A stretch of 64,000 bases of DNA. Origin: Ahaetulla prasina. Taxonomy: Eukaryota > Chordata > Lepidosauria > Squamata > Colubridae. Shown piece by piece: positions 1 through 10,036 of the stretch (the first letter of the stretch is position 1; each line of letters opens with the position of its first letter). The position numbers and the translations under genes were made by a program. The notes below the pieces were generated by a model. It was not told where the DNA came from. It made no database searches and saw only the letters and a program-made list of their open reading frames with translations. The stretch covers positions 80,983,757 to 81,047,756 of the forward strand of contig NC_080546.1 in the NCBI RefSeq assembly GCF_028640845.1, read 5' to 3'.

Positions 1-34
1 ACAACTAAACTGGAGTGAGAGGTTTTGACCTAGC

Positions 35-825
35 TGTTGTGGTCCGTCAGCAGCCTACAGAGCTGGCAATGGAGTTGGACAGCGATGAGGCTGAGGTGAG
101 TGAGGTGCTGACTCCAGAGCCTCCAGAGACTGATAGTAGTGAGGCAGAGGAACAGGAGGAGCCTGTTCCTAACGCACGCATGAGAAGAGTTGCCAGAAGG
201 CAAGAGCAGTTCAAGCAGAGAGGATGACTCAGGAGTAGGGCCTCTGGTGGCTCAGCAGACTAAGTCTGTCTGTTATTAACACAGCTGCTTGCAATTACTG
301 CAGGTTAAAGTCCCACCAGGCCCAAGGTTGACTCAGCCTTCCATCCTTTATAAGGTAGGTAAAATGAGGACCCAGATTGTTGGGGGCAATAAAAGTTGAC
401 TTTGTATATAATATACAAATGGATGAAGACTATTGCTTAACACAGTGTAAGCCGCCCTGAGTCTTCGGAGAAGGGCGGGATATAAATTCAAATTAAAAAA
501 AAAAGAGATGATTGGCCCCTCCCATAAGGCTTAAAACAGACCAGCACCGGTGTTTCAGCTTTGCCGGAAAACAACATTGTAGCTGCGTCTTATGCTTCGT
601 CTTCTGCTTTGTGTCTGTCTTTGTTTTTGTGGCTTCTGGACATTTGCCAGGAAGGGCCTTTGGCAGTTTGTCTAATTAGACTAAGGTTTGTGAGATAAGT
701 GAGGAATTTGTGTTGGGAGGCATTTGTTTTACTTTGACTTGAACGATGCTGGGAATGAAGTAATTTCCAGCTGTTCGAATAAAGTTTGCTTTTCCATGGA
801 CTAAGTTTATTACTACCTACACTAG
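35..825 (+). mobile_element. LTR copy split by a SINE
   Basis: Begins TGTTGTGGTCCGTCAGCAG and is closely similar to the complete LTR at 11514-12052. The SINE at 238-504 is inserted in it (LTR resumes at GAGATGATTGGCC). The right end is truncated after GACTAAGTTTATTACTACCTA. Confidence 0.65.
238..504 (+). mobile_element. tRNA-derived SINE, family A
   Basis: Starts GGGCCTCTGGTGGCTCAGCAG; B-box-like region around TCCCACCAGG; body AAATGAGGACCCAGATTG; 3' hairpin GCCGCCCTGAGTC..GAAGGGCGGG and A-rich tail. Confidence 0.8.
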
Positions 826-959
826 CACTAGCACACCTTATCAAAGAAAAGACAAAATTTTAGATTCCAAAATACATCCCAAAATTCTTTAGGTTAACTG
901 CAGATCAGAGCTCAAGATTTTTTTAAAGCCACAGCTGACTTGGTCTCTTCATGTGTTAT

Positions 960-1450
960 CTTTAGTGAAGCGTGCAAACCAGCATTTGCATTTCCTGTGT
1001 CGGATGAGGAGAGCACAACTTTCTCCTTCTGTCCTGGCCACTTTTTACAGAGGCACGATTGAGAGCATTTTAATAAACTGTATCACTGTTTGATCTGGCG
1101 ACCACAGTGCCTCAGATAGAAGGTCCACACAGAGAGTGGTAAGGACAGCTGAAAAGATAAGGAGTTCGCTTCCCGTTATTCAGGATTCTGCTTATAAGCA
1201 CTAGGTGCTTGGAGCTCAAAGCATTGTTAGAGACCCCACACACTCATTTCACAGTCTGTTTCTGTTGCTCCCCTCTGGGAGGGGGGTTTCAAAGTATTTC
1301 TAGCAGGACTACCAGATTATGTAACAGCTTTGTTCCCTATGCTATCTGTCTGACAAACTTGCAAGATTCGTTTTTTTCGCTACATATACATCTGAACTAG
1401 ACTGTGATGTTTCTCTGTGTCATATATGTTTGTGTTATGTGGGCATATGC
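960..1450 (+). mobile_element. Non-LTR retrotransposon 3' relic
   Basis: Degenerate reading shows FYRGTIESILINCITVW and later SSRTTRLCNSFV, the C-terminal end of a CR1/Rex-like reverse transcriptase ORF. Frameshifted. Confidence 0.55.
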
Positions 1451-1540
1451 ATAATGGTTATCTTTTGAGAGCTGAATGCAGCGAAATTTCATTTTTAGGT
1501 ATGCTGATTAGTGTACATTTAAAGTGATAATATAGATTCT

Positions 1541-1640
1541 ATTCTATTCTATTCTATTCTATTCTATTCTATTCTATTCTATTCTATTCTATTCTATTCT
1601 ATTCTATTCTTTCTATTCTATTCTATTCTATTCTATTCTT
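1541..1640 (+). repeat. (ATTCT)n microsatellite
   Basis: About 20 pentamer units with one interruption. Same motif as the tails of CR1-L3-like elements in the window. Confidence 0.95.
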
Positions 1641-1730
1641 TAAAATAGTATGGTTTGATAAATGATGCCATAACCGTTTGCAGTTTCCTACCTGTTGCTG
1701 CAGTTAAAAATACAAGGGTCAATCTGTGAA

Positions 1731-1995
1731 TTTTTTTAAAATTTGAATTTATATCCCGCCCTTCTCCAAAGACTCAGGGCGGCTTACATTATGTCAAGCA
1801 ATAGTCTTCATCCATTTGTATATTATATACAAAGTCAACTTATTGCCCCCAACAATCTGGGTCCTCATTTTACCTACCTTTATAAAGGATGGAAGGCTGA
1901 GTCAACCTTGGGCCTGGTGGGGCTTGAACCTGCAGTAATTGCAAGCAGCTGCTGTTAATAACAGACTGTCTTACCAGTCTGAGCCACAGAGGCCA
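1731..1995 (-). mobile_element. tRNA-derived SINE, family A
   Basis: Reverse copy: hairpin CCCGCCCTTCTCC..GGGCGGC at its left end and GAGCCACAGAGGCC at its right end. Present in only one exon 11 duplication unit. Confidence 0.8.
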
Positions 1996-2171
1996 AATGA
2001 TGCATTTTCATGGGGTTTTGGCTGAAATTGCAAAGGTTGACTTACCTGCGATTATATACAGTCGATTATACACAGTCAATTATATACAGTCAATGTTTTG
2101 CAACTGCAAGCAAGGAGTCAGAGGCCATTTGGTTTAAAAAGTTATAAGCCGGATTTCCAGTTCACTCTTAC

Positions 2172-2262
2172 CTCTGTGGCAGACTGAAGGACACTTGTGA
2201 TTACGACATCCCAACGTTCGACCACAGACTTGGTCACATGACGGACAATTTCCAGGACAACA
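2172..2262 (-). CDS. NFXL1: NFXL1 exon 11, copy A
   Basis: Second copy of the 91 bp zinc-finger exon, with intact splice sites and the same coding sequence as 2805-2895. Its duplication unit additionally carries a tRNA-derived SINE (about 1731-1995) that is missing from the other unit. Exon 12 and beyond are not visible left of this point and should lie outside the window. Confidence 0.8.
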
Positions 2263-2457
2263 CTGTATCAAATATATAAGTTCTCAAATATAGAAACTGC
2301 TATATGAAATTGCAAGTCTATCCAGATTTCCCTGAGTAAATAATAGTATGTACAGCAGTTCTAAGCAAGCATTCATATATATTCTTTTGAGAGCTGAATG
2401 CAGCGAAATTTCATTTTTATGTATGCTGATTAGTGTACATCTAAAGTGATAATATAG

Positions 2458-2567
2458 ATTCTATTCTATTCTATTCTATTCTATTCTATTCTATTCTATT
2501 CTATTCTATTCTATTCTATTCTATTCTATTCTATTCTATTCTATTCTATTCTATTCTATTCTATTCT
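2458..2567 (+). repeat. (ATTCT)n microsatellite
   Basis: About 22 uninterrupted ATTCT units in the second exon 11 duplication unit. Confidence 0.95.
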
Positions 2568-2804
2568 TTAAAATAGTATGGTTTGATAAATGATGACATA
2601 ACCATTTGCAATTTCCTACTTGTTGCTGCAGTTAAAAATACAAGGGTCAATCTGTGAATGATGCATTTTCATGGTGTTTTGGCTGAAATTGCAAAGGTTG
2701 ACTTACCTGCGATTATATACAGTCAATGTTTTGCAACTGCAAGCAAGGAGTCAGAGGCCATTTGGTTTAAAAAGTTATAAGCCGGATTTCCAGTTCACTC
2801 TTAC

Positions 2805-2895
2805 CTCTGTGGCAGACTGAAGGACACTTGTGATTACGACATCCCAACGTTCGACCACAGACTTGGTCACATGACGGACAATTTCCAGGACAACA
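2805..2895 (-). CDS. NFXL1: NFXL1 exon 11, copy B
   Basis: 91 bp exon (30 codons + 1), acceptor TACAG, donor GTAAGA. Encodes [19 protein letters not shown] then [11 protein letters not shown], an NF-X1 zinc finger. Identical to 2172-2262. Because 91 is not a multiple of three, splicing both copies together would shift the frame, so at most one can be used in a productive mRNA. It lies in a local tandem duplication whose units both begin with an (ATTCT)n array. Confidence 0.8.
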
Positions 2896-3021
2896 CTGTA
2901 TCAAATATATAAGTTCTCAAATATAGAAACTGCTATATGAAATTGCAAGTCTATCCAGATTTCCCTGAGTAAAAAATCTATACAATTAAATCTATATCAT
3001 TATTTTATTTATTTACCTCAA

Positions 3022-3365
3022 TATAACTAGGGACAAGCTCAGGGGCTAAGACGCTGAGCTTGTCAATCAAAAGGTTTGCAGTTCAGTGGTTCAAATCCTT
3101 AGTGCTGCCCCGTAACGGGGTGAGCTCCCGTTACTTGTCCCAGCTTCTGCCAACCTAGCAGTTTGAAAGCATGTAAAAAAGGCAAGTAGAAAAAATAGGG
3201 ACCACCTTTGGTGGGAAGGTAACAGCATTCCATGCGCCTTTGGCGTTGGGTCATGCCGACCACATAACCACGGGGACGTCTTTGGTCAGTGCTGGCTCTT
3301 GACTTTGAAGCGGAGATGAGCACCGCCCCTAGAGTCAGGAATGACTAGCACGTATGCGAGGGGAA
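3022..3365 (+). mobile_element. tRNA-derived SINE, family B
   Basis: tRNA-like head with B box GGTTCAAATCC, then GTCCCAGCTTCTGCCAACCTAG, GGGAAGGTAACAG and the 3' end CACGTATGCGAGGGGAAAC. Repeated at 5490-5850 and 6985-7340 as part of the exon 10 amplification. Confidence 0.75.
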
Positions 3366-3377
3366 ACTTATCTTTTC

Positions 3378-4015
3378 CTAACATGTTCTTTTCTTCCTCC
3401 TCCTTTCTCCCTTGTATTTTTTCAGCATATTTGTGAATGCAATCACATGGTTCATAGATCCAAAACAAATTTAAACATTAAATTAAATAGCCAAAAAACA
3501 ATTGCTACCAACCTGCCTTCCACTGAGGACCTGTATAATACACGAGTCAAAAAGAGGTCTGTGAAAATATTTACAGACCCCTCGCATCCTGGACACAAAC
3601 TGTTTCAACTCCTACCCTCAAAATGACGCTATAGAGCACTGCACACCAGAACAACTAGACACAAGAACAGTTTTTTCCCGAACACCATCACTCTGCTAAA
3701 CAAATAATTCCCTCAACACTGTCAAACTATTCACTGTACTATTATTAATCTTTTCATCATTCCCATCAACCATCTCCTTCCACTTATGACTGTAACTTTA
3801 TTGCTTGTATCCTTACAATTTATATTGATATTGTTTCTTGATTGCTTATTTGTACCCTATGACTATCATTAAGTGTTGTACCTTAGAATTCTTGATGAAC
3901 GTATCTTTTCTTTTATGTACACTGAGAGCATATGCACCAAAGACAAATTCCTTGTGTGTCCAATCACACTTGGCCAATAAAAAATTCTATTCTATTCTAT
4001 TCTATTCTATTCTAT
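3378..4015 (+). mobile_element. CR1-L3-like LINE 3' end with (ATTCT)n tail
   Basis: Encodes the C-terminus of a reverse transcriptase ORF (TDPSHPGHKLFQLLPSK, RTTRHKNSFFP-like with a stop), then the 3' UTR ending CACTTGGCCAATAAAAAATTCT and ATTCT repeats. Confidence 0.85.
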
Positions 4016-4061
4016 TTCTAAAATACAGTACTAAAATGCAGTACCCATCTGCAACATTTAC

Positions 4062-4184
4062 CTTTCTCTTGCACTGGTGTTTCTGACAATCCCGTATTTT
4101 TGTACATTTGGTGTCACAGAGGTATGGTTTATGGCAGGGCATTTGCTTCATATGCTTCCCACATCGACACTGCTTTTCAACTTC
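4062..4184 (-). CDS. NFXL1: NFXL1 exon 10, copy A (distal)
   Basis: Third copy in transcript order of the 123 bp exon. Splice sites intact (acceptor GATAG, donor GTAAAT). Followed downstream by exon 11 copies. The junction QCKRK|CCPGNC is in frame and matches the mammalian order of zinc fingers. Confidence 0.82.
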
Positions 4185-4489
4185 CTATCAAAGTACAATG
4201 GAAAGAAACCAAAGCTGGCATACATTATGCATATTAAAATCTAGTTAGCTAACTGATAACAAATTGGATGATGTGTAAAAATAACCCTTTAGGGAAAAAA
4301 TGCACAGGTTAAAATAGTCTCACAACTGAAAAAAATCTATATCATTATTTTATTTTATTTACCTCAATATAACTATGACAGTTGCCAAGCATCAGAATTT
4401 CATTTTTTAATGTGTGCCAGTGGTTCACAGAAAAAAGTGATAATAAAGGTTATCTTATCTTGCCTTATCTTATCTTTTCCTAACATGTT

Positions 4490-5110
4490 CTTTTCTTCCT
4501 CCTCCTTTCTCCCTTGTATTTTTTCAGCATATTTGTGAATGCAATCACATGGTTCATAGATCCAAAACAAATTTAAACATTAAATTAAATAGCCAAAAAA
4601 CAATTGCTCCCAACCTGCCTTCTACTGAGGACCTGTATAATACACGAGTCAAAAAGAGGTCTGTGAAAATATTTACAGACCCCTCGCATCCTGGACATAA
4701 ACTGTTTCAACTCCTACCCTCAAAACGACGCTACAGAGCACTGCACACCAGAACAACTAGACACAAGGACAGTTTTTTCCCGAACGCCATCACTCTGCTA
4801 AACAAATAATTCCCTCAACACTGTCAAACTATTCACTGTACTATTATTAATCTTTTCATCATTCCCATCAACCATCTCCTTCCACTTATGACTGTAACTT
4901 CGTTGCTTGTATCCTTACAATTTATATTGATATTGTTTCCTGATTGCTTATTTGTACCCTATGACTATCATTAAGTCTTGTACCTTAGAATTCTTGATGA
5001 ACGTATCTTTTCTTTTATGTACACTGAGAGCATATGCACCAAAGACAAATTCCTTGTGTGTCCAATCACACTTGGCCAATAAAAAAATTCTATTCTATTC
5101 TATTCTATTT
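4490..5110 (+). mobile_element. CR1-L3-like LINE 3' end (exon 10 unit B)
   Basis: Near-identical copy of 3378-4015 with an open reading frame through SKRRYRALHTRTTRHKDSFF and ALNK-type end; short ATTCT tail. Confidence 0.85.
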
Positions 5111-5154
5111 CTAAAATACAGTACTAAAATGCAGTACCCATCTGCAACATTTAC

Positions 5155-5277
5155 CTTTCTCTTGCACTGGTGTTTCTGACAATCCCGTATTTTTGTACAT
5201 TTGGTGTCACAGAGGTATGGTTTATGGCAGGGCATTTGCTTCATATGCTTCCCACATCGACACTGCTTTTCAACTTC
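5155..5277 (-). CDS. NFXL1: NFXL1 exon 10, copy B
   Basis: Middle copy of the 123 bp frame-neutral zinc-finger exon, coding sequence and splice sites identical to copies A and C. The surrounding segment 4490-5990 is most similar to 6045-7480, so copies B and C appear to be the younger pair. Expression status cannot be judged from sequence. Confidence 0.8.
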
Positions 5278-5489
5278 CTATCAAAGTACAATGGAAAGAA
5301 ACCAAAGCTGGCATACATTATGCATATTAAAATCTAGTTAGCTAACTGATAACAAATTGGATGATGTGTAAAAATAACCCTTTAGGGAAAAAAATGCACA
5401 GGTTAAAATAGTCTCACAACTGAAAAAAATCTATACAATTAAATCTATATCATTATTTTATTTTATTTATTATTTATTTACCTCAATAT

Positions 5490-5850
5490 AACACTTTATA
5501 GGGACAAGCTCAGGGGCTAAGACGCTGAGCTTGTCAATCAAAAGGTTTGCAGTTCAGTGGTTCAAATCACTGTGCTGCCCCGTAACGGGGTGAGCTCCCG
5601 TTACTTGTCCCAGCTTCTGCCAACCTAGCAATTTGAAAGCATGTAAAAAAGGCAAGTAGAAAAAATAGGGACCACCTTTGGTGGGAAGGTAACAGCGTTC
5701 CATGCGCCTTTGGCGTTGAGTCATGCCGGCCACATGACCACGGAGACGTCTTTGGTCAGTGCTGGCTCTTCGGCTTTGAAACGGAGATGAGCACCGCCCC
5801 CTAGAGTCAGGAATGACTAGCACGTATGTGCGAGGGGAAACTTTATCTTT
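5490..5850 (+). mobile_element. tRNA-derived SINE, family B (exon 10 unit B)
   Basis: Same SINE as 3022-3365, followed by 140 bp shared with the unit at 7340-7480. Confidence 0.75.
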
Positions 5851-6044
5851 TATAACACTTTGGAATAACCCCTTAGTTACCTCAATTTCTGGGAAAAACA
5901 ATAGCTTATTGGGATCCCCTTTTACTGATTGTGAAACCAGTTATTCACACACGGTTCCTGCGTTGTTCACTATGATGTCATTACAGGCAATTCCTTGGTT
6001 GTGAGCTCTGTGCCTTGCTTTTCTTTTCTTTTATGTACACTGAG

Positions 6045-6600
6045 AGCATATGCACCAAAACAAATTTAAACATTAAATTAAATAGCCAAAAAACAATTGC
6101 TCCCAACCTGCCTTCTACTGAGGACCTGTATAATACACGAGTCAAAAAGAGGTCTGTGAAAATATTTAGACCCCTCGCATCCTGGACATAAACTGTTTCA
6201 ACTCCTACCCTCAAAACGACGCTACAGAGCACTGCACACCAGAACAACTAGACACAAGGACAGTTTTTTCCCGAACGCCATCACTCTGCTAAACAAATAA
6301 TTCCCTCAACACTGTCAAACTATTCACTGTACTATTATTAATCTTTTCATCATTCCCATCAACCATCTCCTTCCACTTATGACTGTAACTTCGTTGCTTG
6401 TATCCTTACAATTTATATTGATATTGTTTCCTGATTGCTTATTTGTACCCTATGACTATCATTAAGTCTTGTACCTTAGAATTCTTGACGAACGTATCTT
6501 TTCTTTTATGTACACTGAGAGCATATGCACCAAAGACAAATTCCTTGTGTGTCCAATCACACTTGGCCAATAAAAAAATTCTATTCTATTCTATTCTATT
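6045..6600 (+). mobile_element. CR1-L3-like LINE 3' end (exon 10 unit C)
   Basis: Third copy. Preceded by CCTTGGTTGTGAGCTCTGTG (5993-6012), a string that also occurs at 9322-9341, marking a rearrangement joint. Confidence 0.82.
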
Positions 6601-6645
6601 TCTAAAATACAGTACTAAAATGCAGTACCCATCTGCAACATTTAC

Positions 6646-6768
6646 CTTTCTCTTGCACTGGTGTTTCTGACAATCCCGTATTTTTGTACATTTGGTGTCA
6701 CAGAGGTATGGTTTATGGCAGGGCATTTGCTTCATATGCTTCCCACATCGACACTGCTTTTCAACTTC
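6646..6768 (-). CDS. NFXL1: NFXL1 exon 10, copy C (promoter-proximal)
   Basis: 123 bp, 41 codons, phase 0-0; acceptor GATAG, donor GTAAAT. Encodes [27 protein letters not shown] and [14 protein letters not shown], an NF-X1 zinc-finger unit. Same sequence as the copies at 5155-5277 and 4062-4184. Each copy sits just right of a CR1-L3-like 3' end with a short (ATTCT)n tail. Being frame-neutral, one to three copies could be spliced in series. In transcript order this is the first copy. Confidence 0.82.
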
Positions 6769-6984
6769 CTATCAAAGTACAATGGAAAAAAACCAAAGCT
6801 GGCATACATTATGCATATTAAAATCTAGTTAGCTAACTGATAACAAATTGGATGATGTGTAAAAATAACCCTTTAGGGAAAAAAATGCGCAGCTTAAAAT
6901 AGTCTCACAACTGAAAAAAAATCTATATAATTAAATCTATATCATTATTTTATTTTATTTATTATTTATTTACCTCAATATAAC

Positions 6985-7340
6985 TAGGGACAAGCTCAGG
7001 GGCTAAGACGCTGAGCTTGTCAATCAAAAGGTTTGCAGTTCAGTGGTTCAAATCCTTAGTGCTGCCCCGTAACGGGGTGAGCTCCCGTTACTTGTCCCAG
7101 CTTCTGCCAACCTAGCAGTTTGAAAGCATGTAAAAAAGGCAAGTAGAAAAAATAGGGACCACCTTTGGTGGGAAGGTAACAGCATTCCATGCGCCTTTGG
7201 CGTTGAGTCATGCCGGCCACATGACCACGGAGACGTCTTCGGTCAGTGCTGGCTCTTCGGCTTTGAAACGGAGATGAGCACCGCCCCCTAGAGTCAGGAA
7301 TGACTAGCACGTATGTGCGAGGGGAAACTTTATCTTTTAT
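6985..7340 (+). mobile_element. tRNA-derived SINE, family B (exon 10 unit C)
   Basis: Third copy in this cluster; closely similar to 5490-5850. Confidence 0.75.
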
Positions 7341-7481
7341 AACACTTTGGAATAACCCCTTAGTTACCTCAATTTCTGGGAAAAACAATAGCTTATTGGG
7401 ATCCCCTTTTACTGATTGTGAAACCAGTTATTCACACACGGTTCCTGCGTTGTTCACTATGATGTCATTACAGGCAATCCC

Positions 7482-7995
7482 TCGATTTACGACCACAATG
7501 TCCCATTTTATGACCTTTCTTAACCCAGTTGTTAAGCGAATCACTGCATTTTTAAGTCATTAACATGGTTATTAAGTGAATCTGGCTTCCCCATTGGCTT
7601 TTATTTTCGGAAGGTCGCAAAATGAAATCACATGACCCTGGGCAGAAATGGGATTCAGCCGGTTCTGTCCGGTTCGGGCGAACCGGTAGTGGCAACTGCA
7701 GGAGGCTCCACCCACCCGCCTGGGCGTAACGCGTGATTACTGCGCATGCACGGAAGGCTGTGCCCATGCACAGAGGCAGGAGCGCGCGCTCACATCTGCG
7801 AACCGGTAGAGAAGGAATCCCACCTCTGACCCTGGAACATAACTATGACAGTTGCCAAGCATCAGAATTTTGATCATGTGATCATGGGGATGCTGCAACG
7901 GTCATACGTGTGAAAAACGGTCATAAGCCACTCTTTTCAGTGTCGTTGTGACTTTGTATGGTCACTAAATGAACTGTTGTAAGTCAAGGACTAAA
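7482..7995 (+). mobile_element. Non-autonomous DNA element with TIRs, family M1, interrupted
   Basis: Left end CCCTCGATTTACGACCACAAT and right end TAAGTCAAGGACTAAA are inverted to each other, with TGTTAAGTGAA-type repeats inside. Interrupted at about 7648-7835 by another GC-rich MITE (GAACCGGTAGTGGCAAC). Confidence 0.65.
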
Positions 7996-8108
7996 TGTAT
8001 TTGGATCAGCTTCATTTAAATATACTCCTAAATATTTTCCCCCAAGCCATTTTCTCATAATTACTTGGGAATTATCTTGGTTTTGAACAAAAGAACTTAG
8101 AAACTACA

Positions 8109-8373
8109 AGGGCCTCTGGTGGCTCAACAGATTAATGCAGTCTGTTATTAACAGCAGCTGCCTGCAATTACTGCAGGTTCTAGTCCCACCAGGCCCAAGG
8201 TTGACTCAGCCTTCCATCCTTTATAAGGTAGGTAAAATGAGGACCCAGATTGTTGGGGGCAATAAGTTGACTTTGTATATAATATACAAATGGATGAAGA
8301 CTATTACTTGACATAGTGTAAGCCGCCCTGAGTCTTTGGAGAAGGGCGGGATATAAATGCAAATAAAAAAAAA
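8109..8373 (+). mobile_element. tRNA-derived SINE, family A
   Basis: GGGCCTCTGGTGGCTCAACAG start, GTTCTAGTCCCACCAGG B-box region, 3' hairpin and A-tail. Confidence 0.8.
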
Positions 8374-8552
8374 AGATGTGGAAGCCTGCTGGATCACACC
8401 TAGAAATAATGGAGAGAGTTTTTGGACTCAGTGAGAAGTGTCTGTGTACAGGGAAAAGAATTCAGTGCCTCAAGAATACACACTGAAAGACCTTTGAAAA
8501 TGAAGCAATGGAAATCTATTCAAAAGAACCCAAAGGAAAAAAAAATGCTAAC

Positions 8553-8677
8553 CTGTCTACAGATTTCACAAGGACCTCGATGGCAGCGTTGTGAACATCT
8601 ATGGATCTCACATTCAAGGACTTTGTCGCAACTATCTCCGCAAGTAGGCACGTCTTCAGTACACGGCAAAGAAAATT
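8553..8677 (-). CDS. NFXL1: NFXL1 exon 9 (NF-X1 finger)
   Basis: 125 bp exon (2+123), acceptor TTTTAG, donor GTTAGC (a weaker but acceptable donor). Encodes [20 protein letters not shown] then [21 protein letters not shown]. Ends on a codon boundary and therefore joins any of the three exon 10 copies (EVEKQCRCG) in frame. Confidence 0.95.
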
Positions 8678-8779
8678 CTAAAAGAAAAGCGAAATTGAAA
8701 CCATACAAATCGCTTCCATTTAATCATCATCACTGTTTAATGATCCCATAATTCCTTGCAGGGTGGAGTCTGGACAACT

Positions 8780-8985
8780 GAATGGAGTGTTTTAATGGCT
8801 GGATGCCCTTCCTGTCGCCAATGCGGAGTTTTGTTCAGCAGATAAATTCTCAGTGCGCCCAGAGAGAAAGAGAAATATCACCCCTCTACCTAGGATCGAA
8901 CTCACACCTCCTGATTGTGAAGCGAGAGCTCCACTTCTAGGCCACTGCACTACTCCAAATTGCTGCCATTTAATATACAGAGGAA
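8780..8985 (-). mobile_element. tRNA-derived SINE, family C
   Basis: Minus-strand tRNA-like head with B box GAGTTCGATCCTAGG, followed by a body ending near GGAAGGGCATCCAGCC. Confidence 0.6.
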
Positions 8986-9171
8986 AATGCAAGGTTATAT
9001 TTTTCACGTGTTTTGGCATTTACCTAAAAGAAATATATTGCTTCTAGACATTGTGTTGTTTTGAAAATCTTGATTATTTTTTTTTACACCTATGATCAGA
9101 TGTATAAATAGTTTCAGGCAGAGGTATTGGACATCACTTACAGCCACTTTTCAGTTCTTTTTTTAACTACC

Positions 9172-9655
9172 GTATTTTTTGGAGTATAAGATGCACCGGA
9201 GTATAAGACGCACCTTAGTTTTTGGGGAGGAAAATAAGAAAAAAGCTGATTGGCAGGTGGATCGGCCTCTCGGAATACTCCCAATCAGCTGTTCCTAGAG
9301 GTGAATTTTAGCAACAGGTTCCTTGGTTGTGAGCTCTGTGCCTTGCTTTTTTTTTTTTTTACTTTTTTTTCCTGCCTCTGAAACTCTGTTTCAGAAAAAA
9401 CTTTTTGCTGCCTCTGAAAGCCTCTGAAACAGAGCTTCAGAAAAAAAAAGCCTCTGAAGCTCCATTTGGGGCTTTTTTTCTGAAGCTCCGTTTGAGGGTT
9501 TTTTCCTGAAGCTCCCTTTCTGATGTTTTTTTCAGCCTCTGAAACCTCCGTTTGAGAAGCTGGGCAGGGCTACATTCGGAGTATAAGACGCACCCAGATT
9601 TTCACCCTCGTTTTTTGGGGGAAAAGGTGCATCTTATACTCTGAAAAATACGGTA
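9172..9655. mobile_element. Non-autonomous DNA element, 'ACCGTATTTTT' TIRs
   Basis: Left end ACCGTATTTTTTGGAGTATA and right end TATACTCTGAAAAATACGGT are inverted repeats; GTATAAGACGCACC motifs inside each arm. Confidence 0.75.
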
Positions 9656-9776
9656 CTTTCATTTTTCTGCCTTTCGCTCGTTCTTAATGCAATTTGAATA
9701 CACAACTGTTTTAGGAGAATTGTATTAATCAAATAACTTTAACATGAATAAAAAGACAGGAGAGAAGGAAACTTAC

Positions 9777-9891
9777 TTGATTTTCCACAAGGACAAGACC
9801 TTTTCCCAGATCTGGGACATTCTCCACAGGAGCCACCATGACAAATTTGTTCGCAGACATGATAGCCACAAGACAAGGTTCGGCCACAAAT
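9777..9891 (-). CDS. NFXL1: NFXL1 exon 8 (NF-X1 finger)
   Basis: 115 bp exon (38 codons + 1). Acceptor CACAAG, donor GTAAGT. Encodes [20 protein letters not shown] then [18 protein letters not shown]. The C-x3-LxCG-x-H-x-C-x3-CH pattern is a textbook NF-X1 zinc finger. The final A combines with AA of exon 9 to make Lys (GKSKF), as in the mammalian protein. Confidence 0.95.
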
Positions 9892-10036
9892 CTTGTGAGA
9901 AAATACCCATATCAATGGCAAGTAAGGGACACAGAAACTTCTCAAATATAATTCAACAAAATACAAGAAGTAAAAGCCAGTTCTCCAAATAAGTTACTAC
10001 ATAAAAAATTAAATCAGAGAAATAAATGATTTAAAG

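Larger units (their letters stand above)
1461..2382. repeat. Tandem duplication unit A containing NFXL1 exon 11
   Basis: Starts CTTTTGAGAGCTGAATGCAG and matches 2383-2970 nearly base for base, except for different (ATTCT)n lengths and the SINE at 1731-1995 present only here. Confidence 0.85.
2383..2970. repeat. Tandem duplication unit B containing NFXL1 exon 11
   Basis: Second unit, lacking the SINE of unit A. After CCCTGAGTAA it switches to sequence that also follows the exon 10 copies (AAATCTATACAATTAAATC), showing that the exon 10 and exon 11 rearrangements are joined. Confidence 0.85.
3378..7480. repeat. Exon 10 amplification cluster (three units)
   Basis: Units approximately 3378-4330, 4478-5990 and 6045-7480 each contain a CR1-L3-like 3' end plus exon 10; the last two also share a downstream SINE-B and about 140 bp of unique sequence. 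Orientation is head to tail throughout. Confidence 0.85.

Noticed and set aside
1541..2567. Regular spaced repeats that might suggest a CRISPR-like array
   Set aside because: Uninterrupted ATTCT pentamers without spacers, in a vertebrate genome; microsatellite.
3022..3365. Possible functional tRNA gene in the SINE-B head
   Set aside because: The B box is tRNA-like but the sequence continues into a SINE body and lacks a complete cloverleaf; repeated many times.
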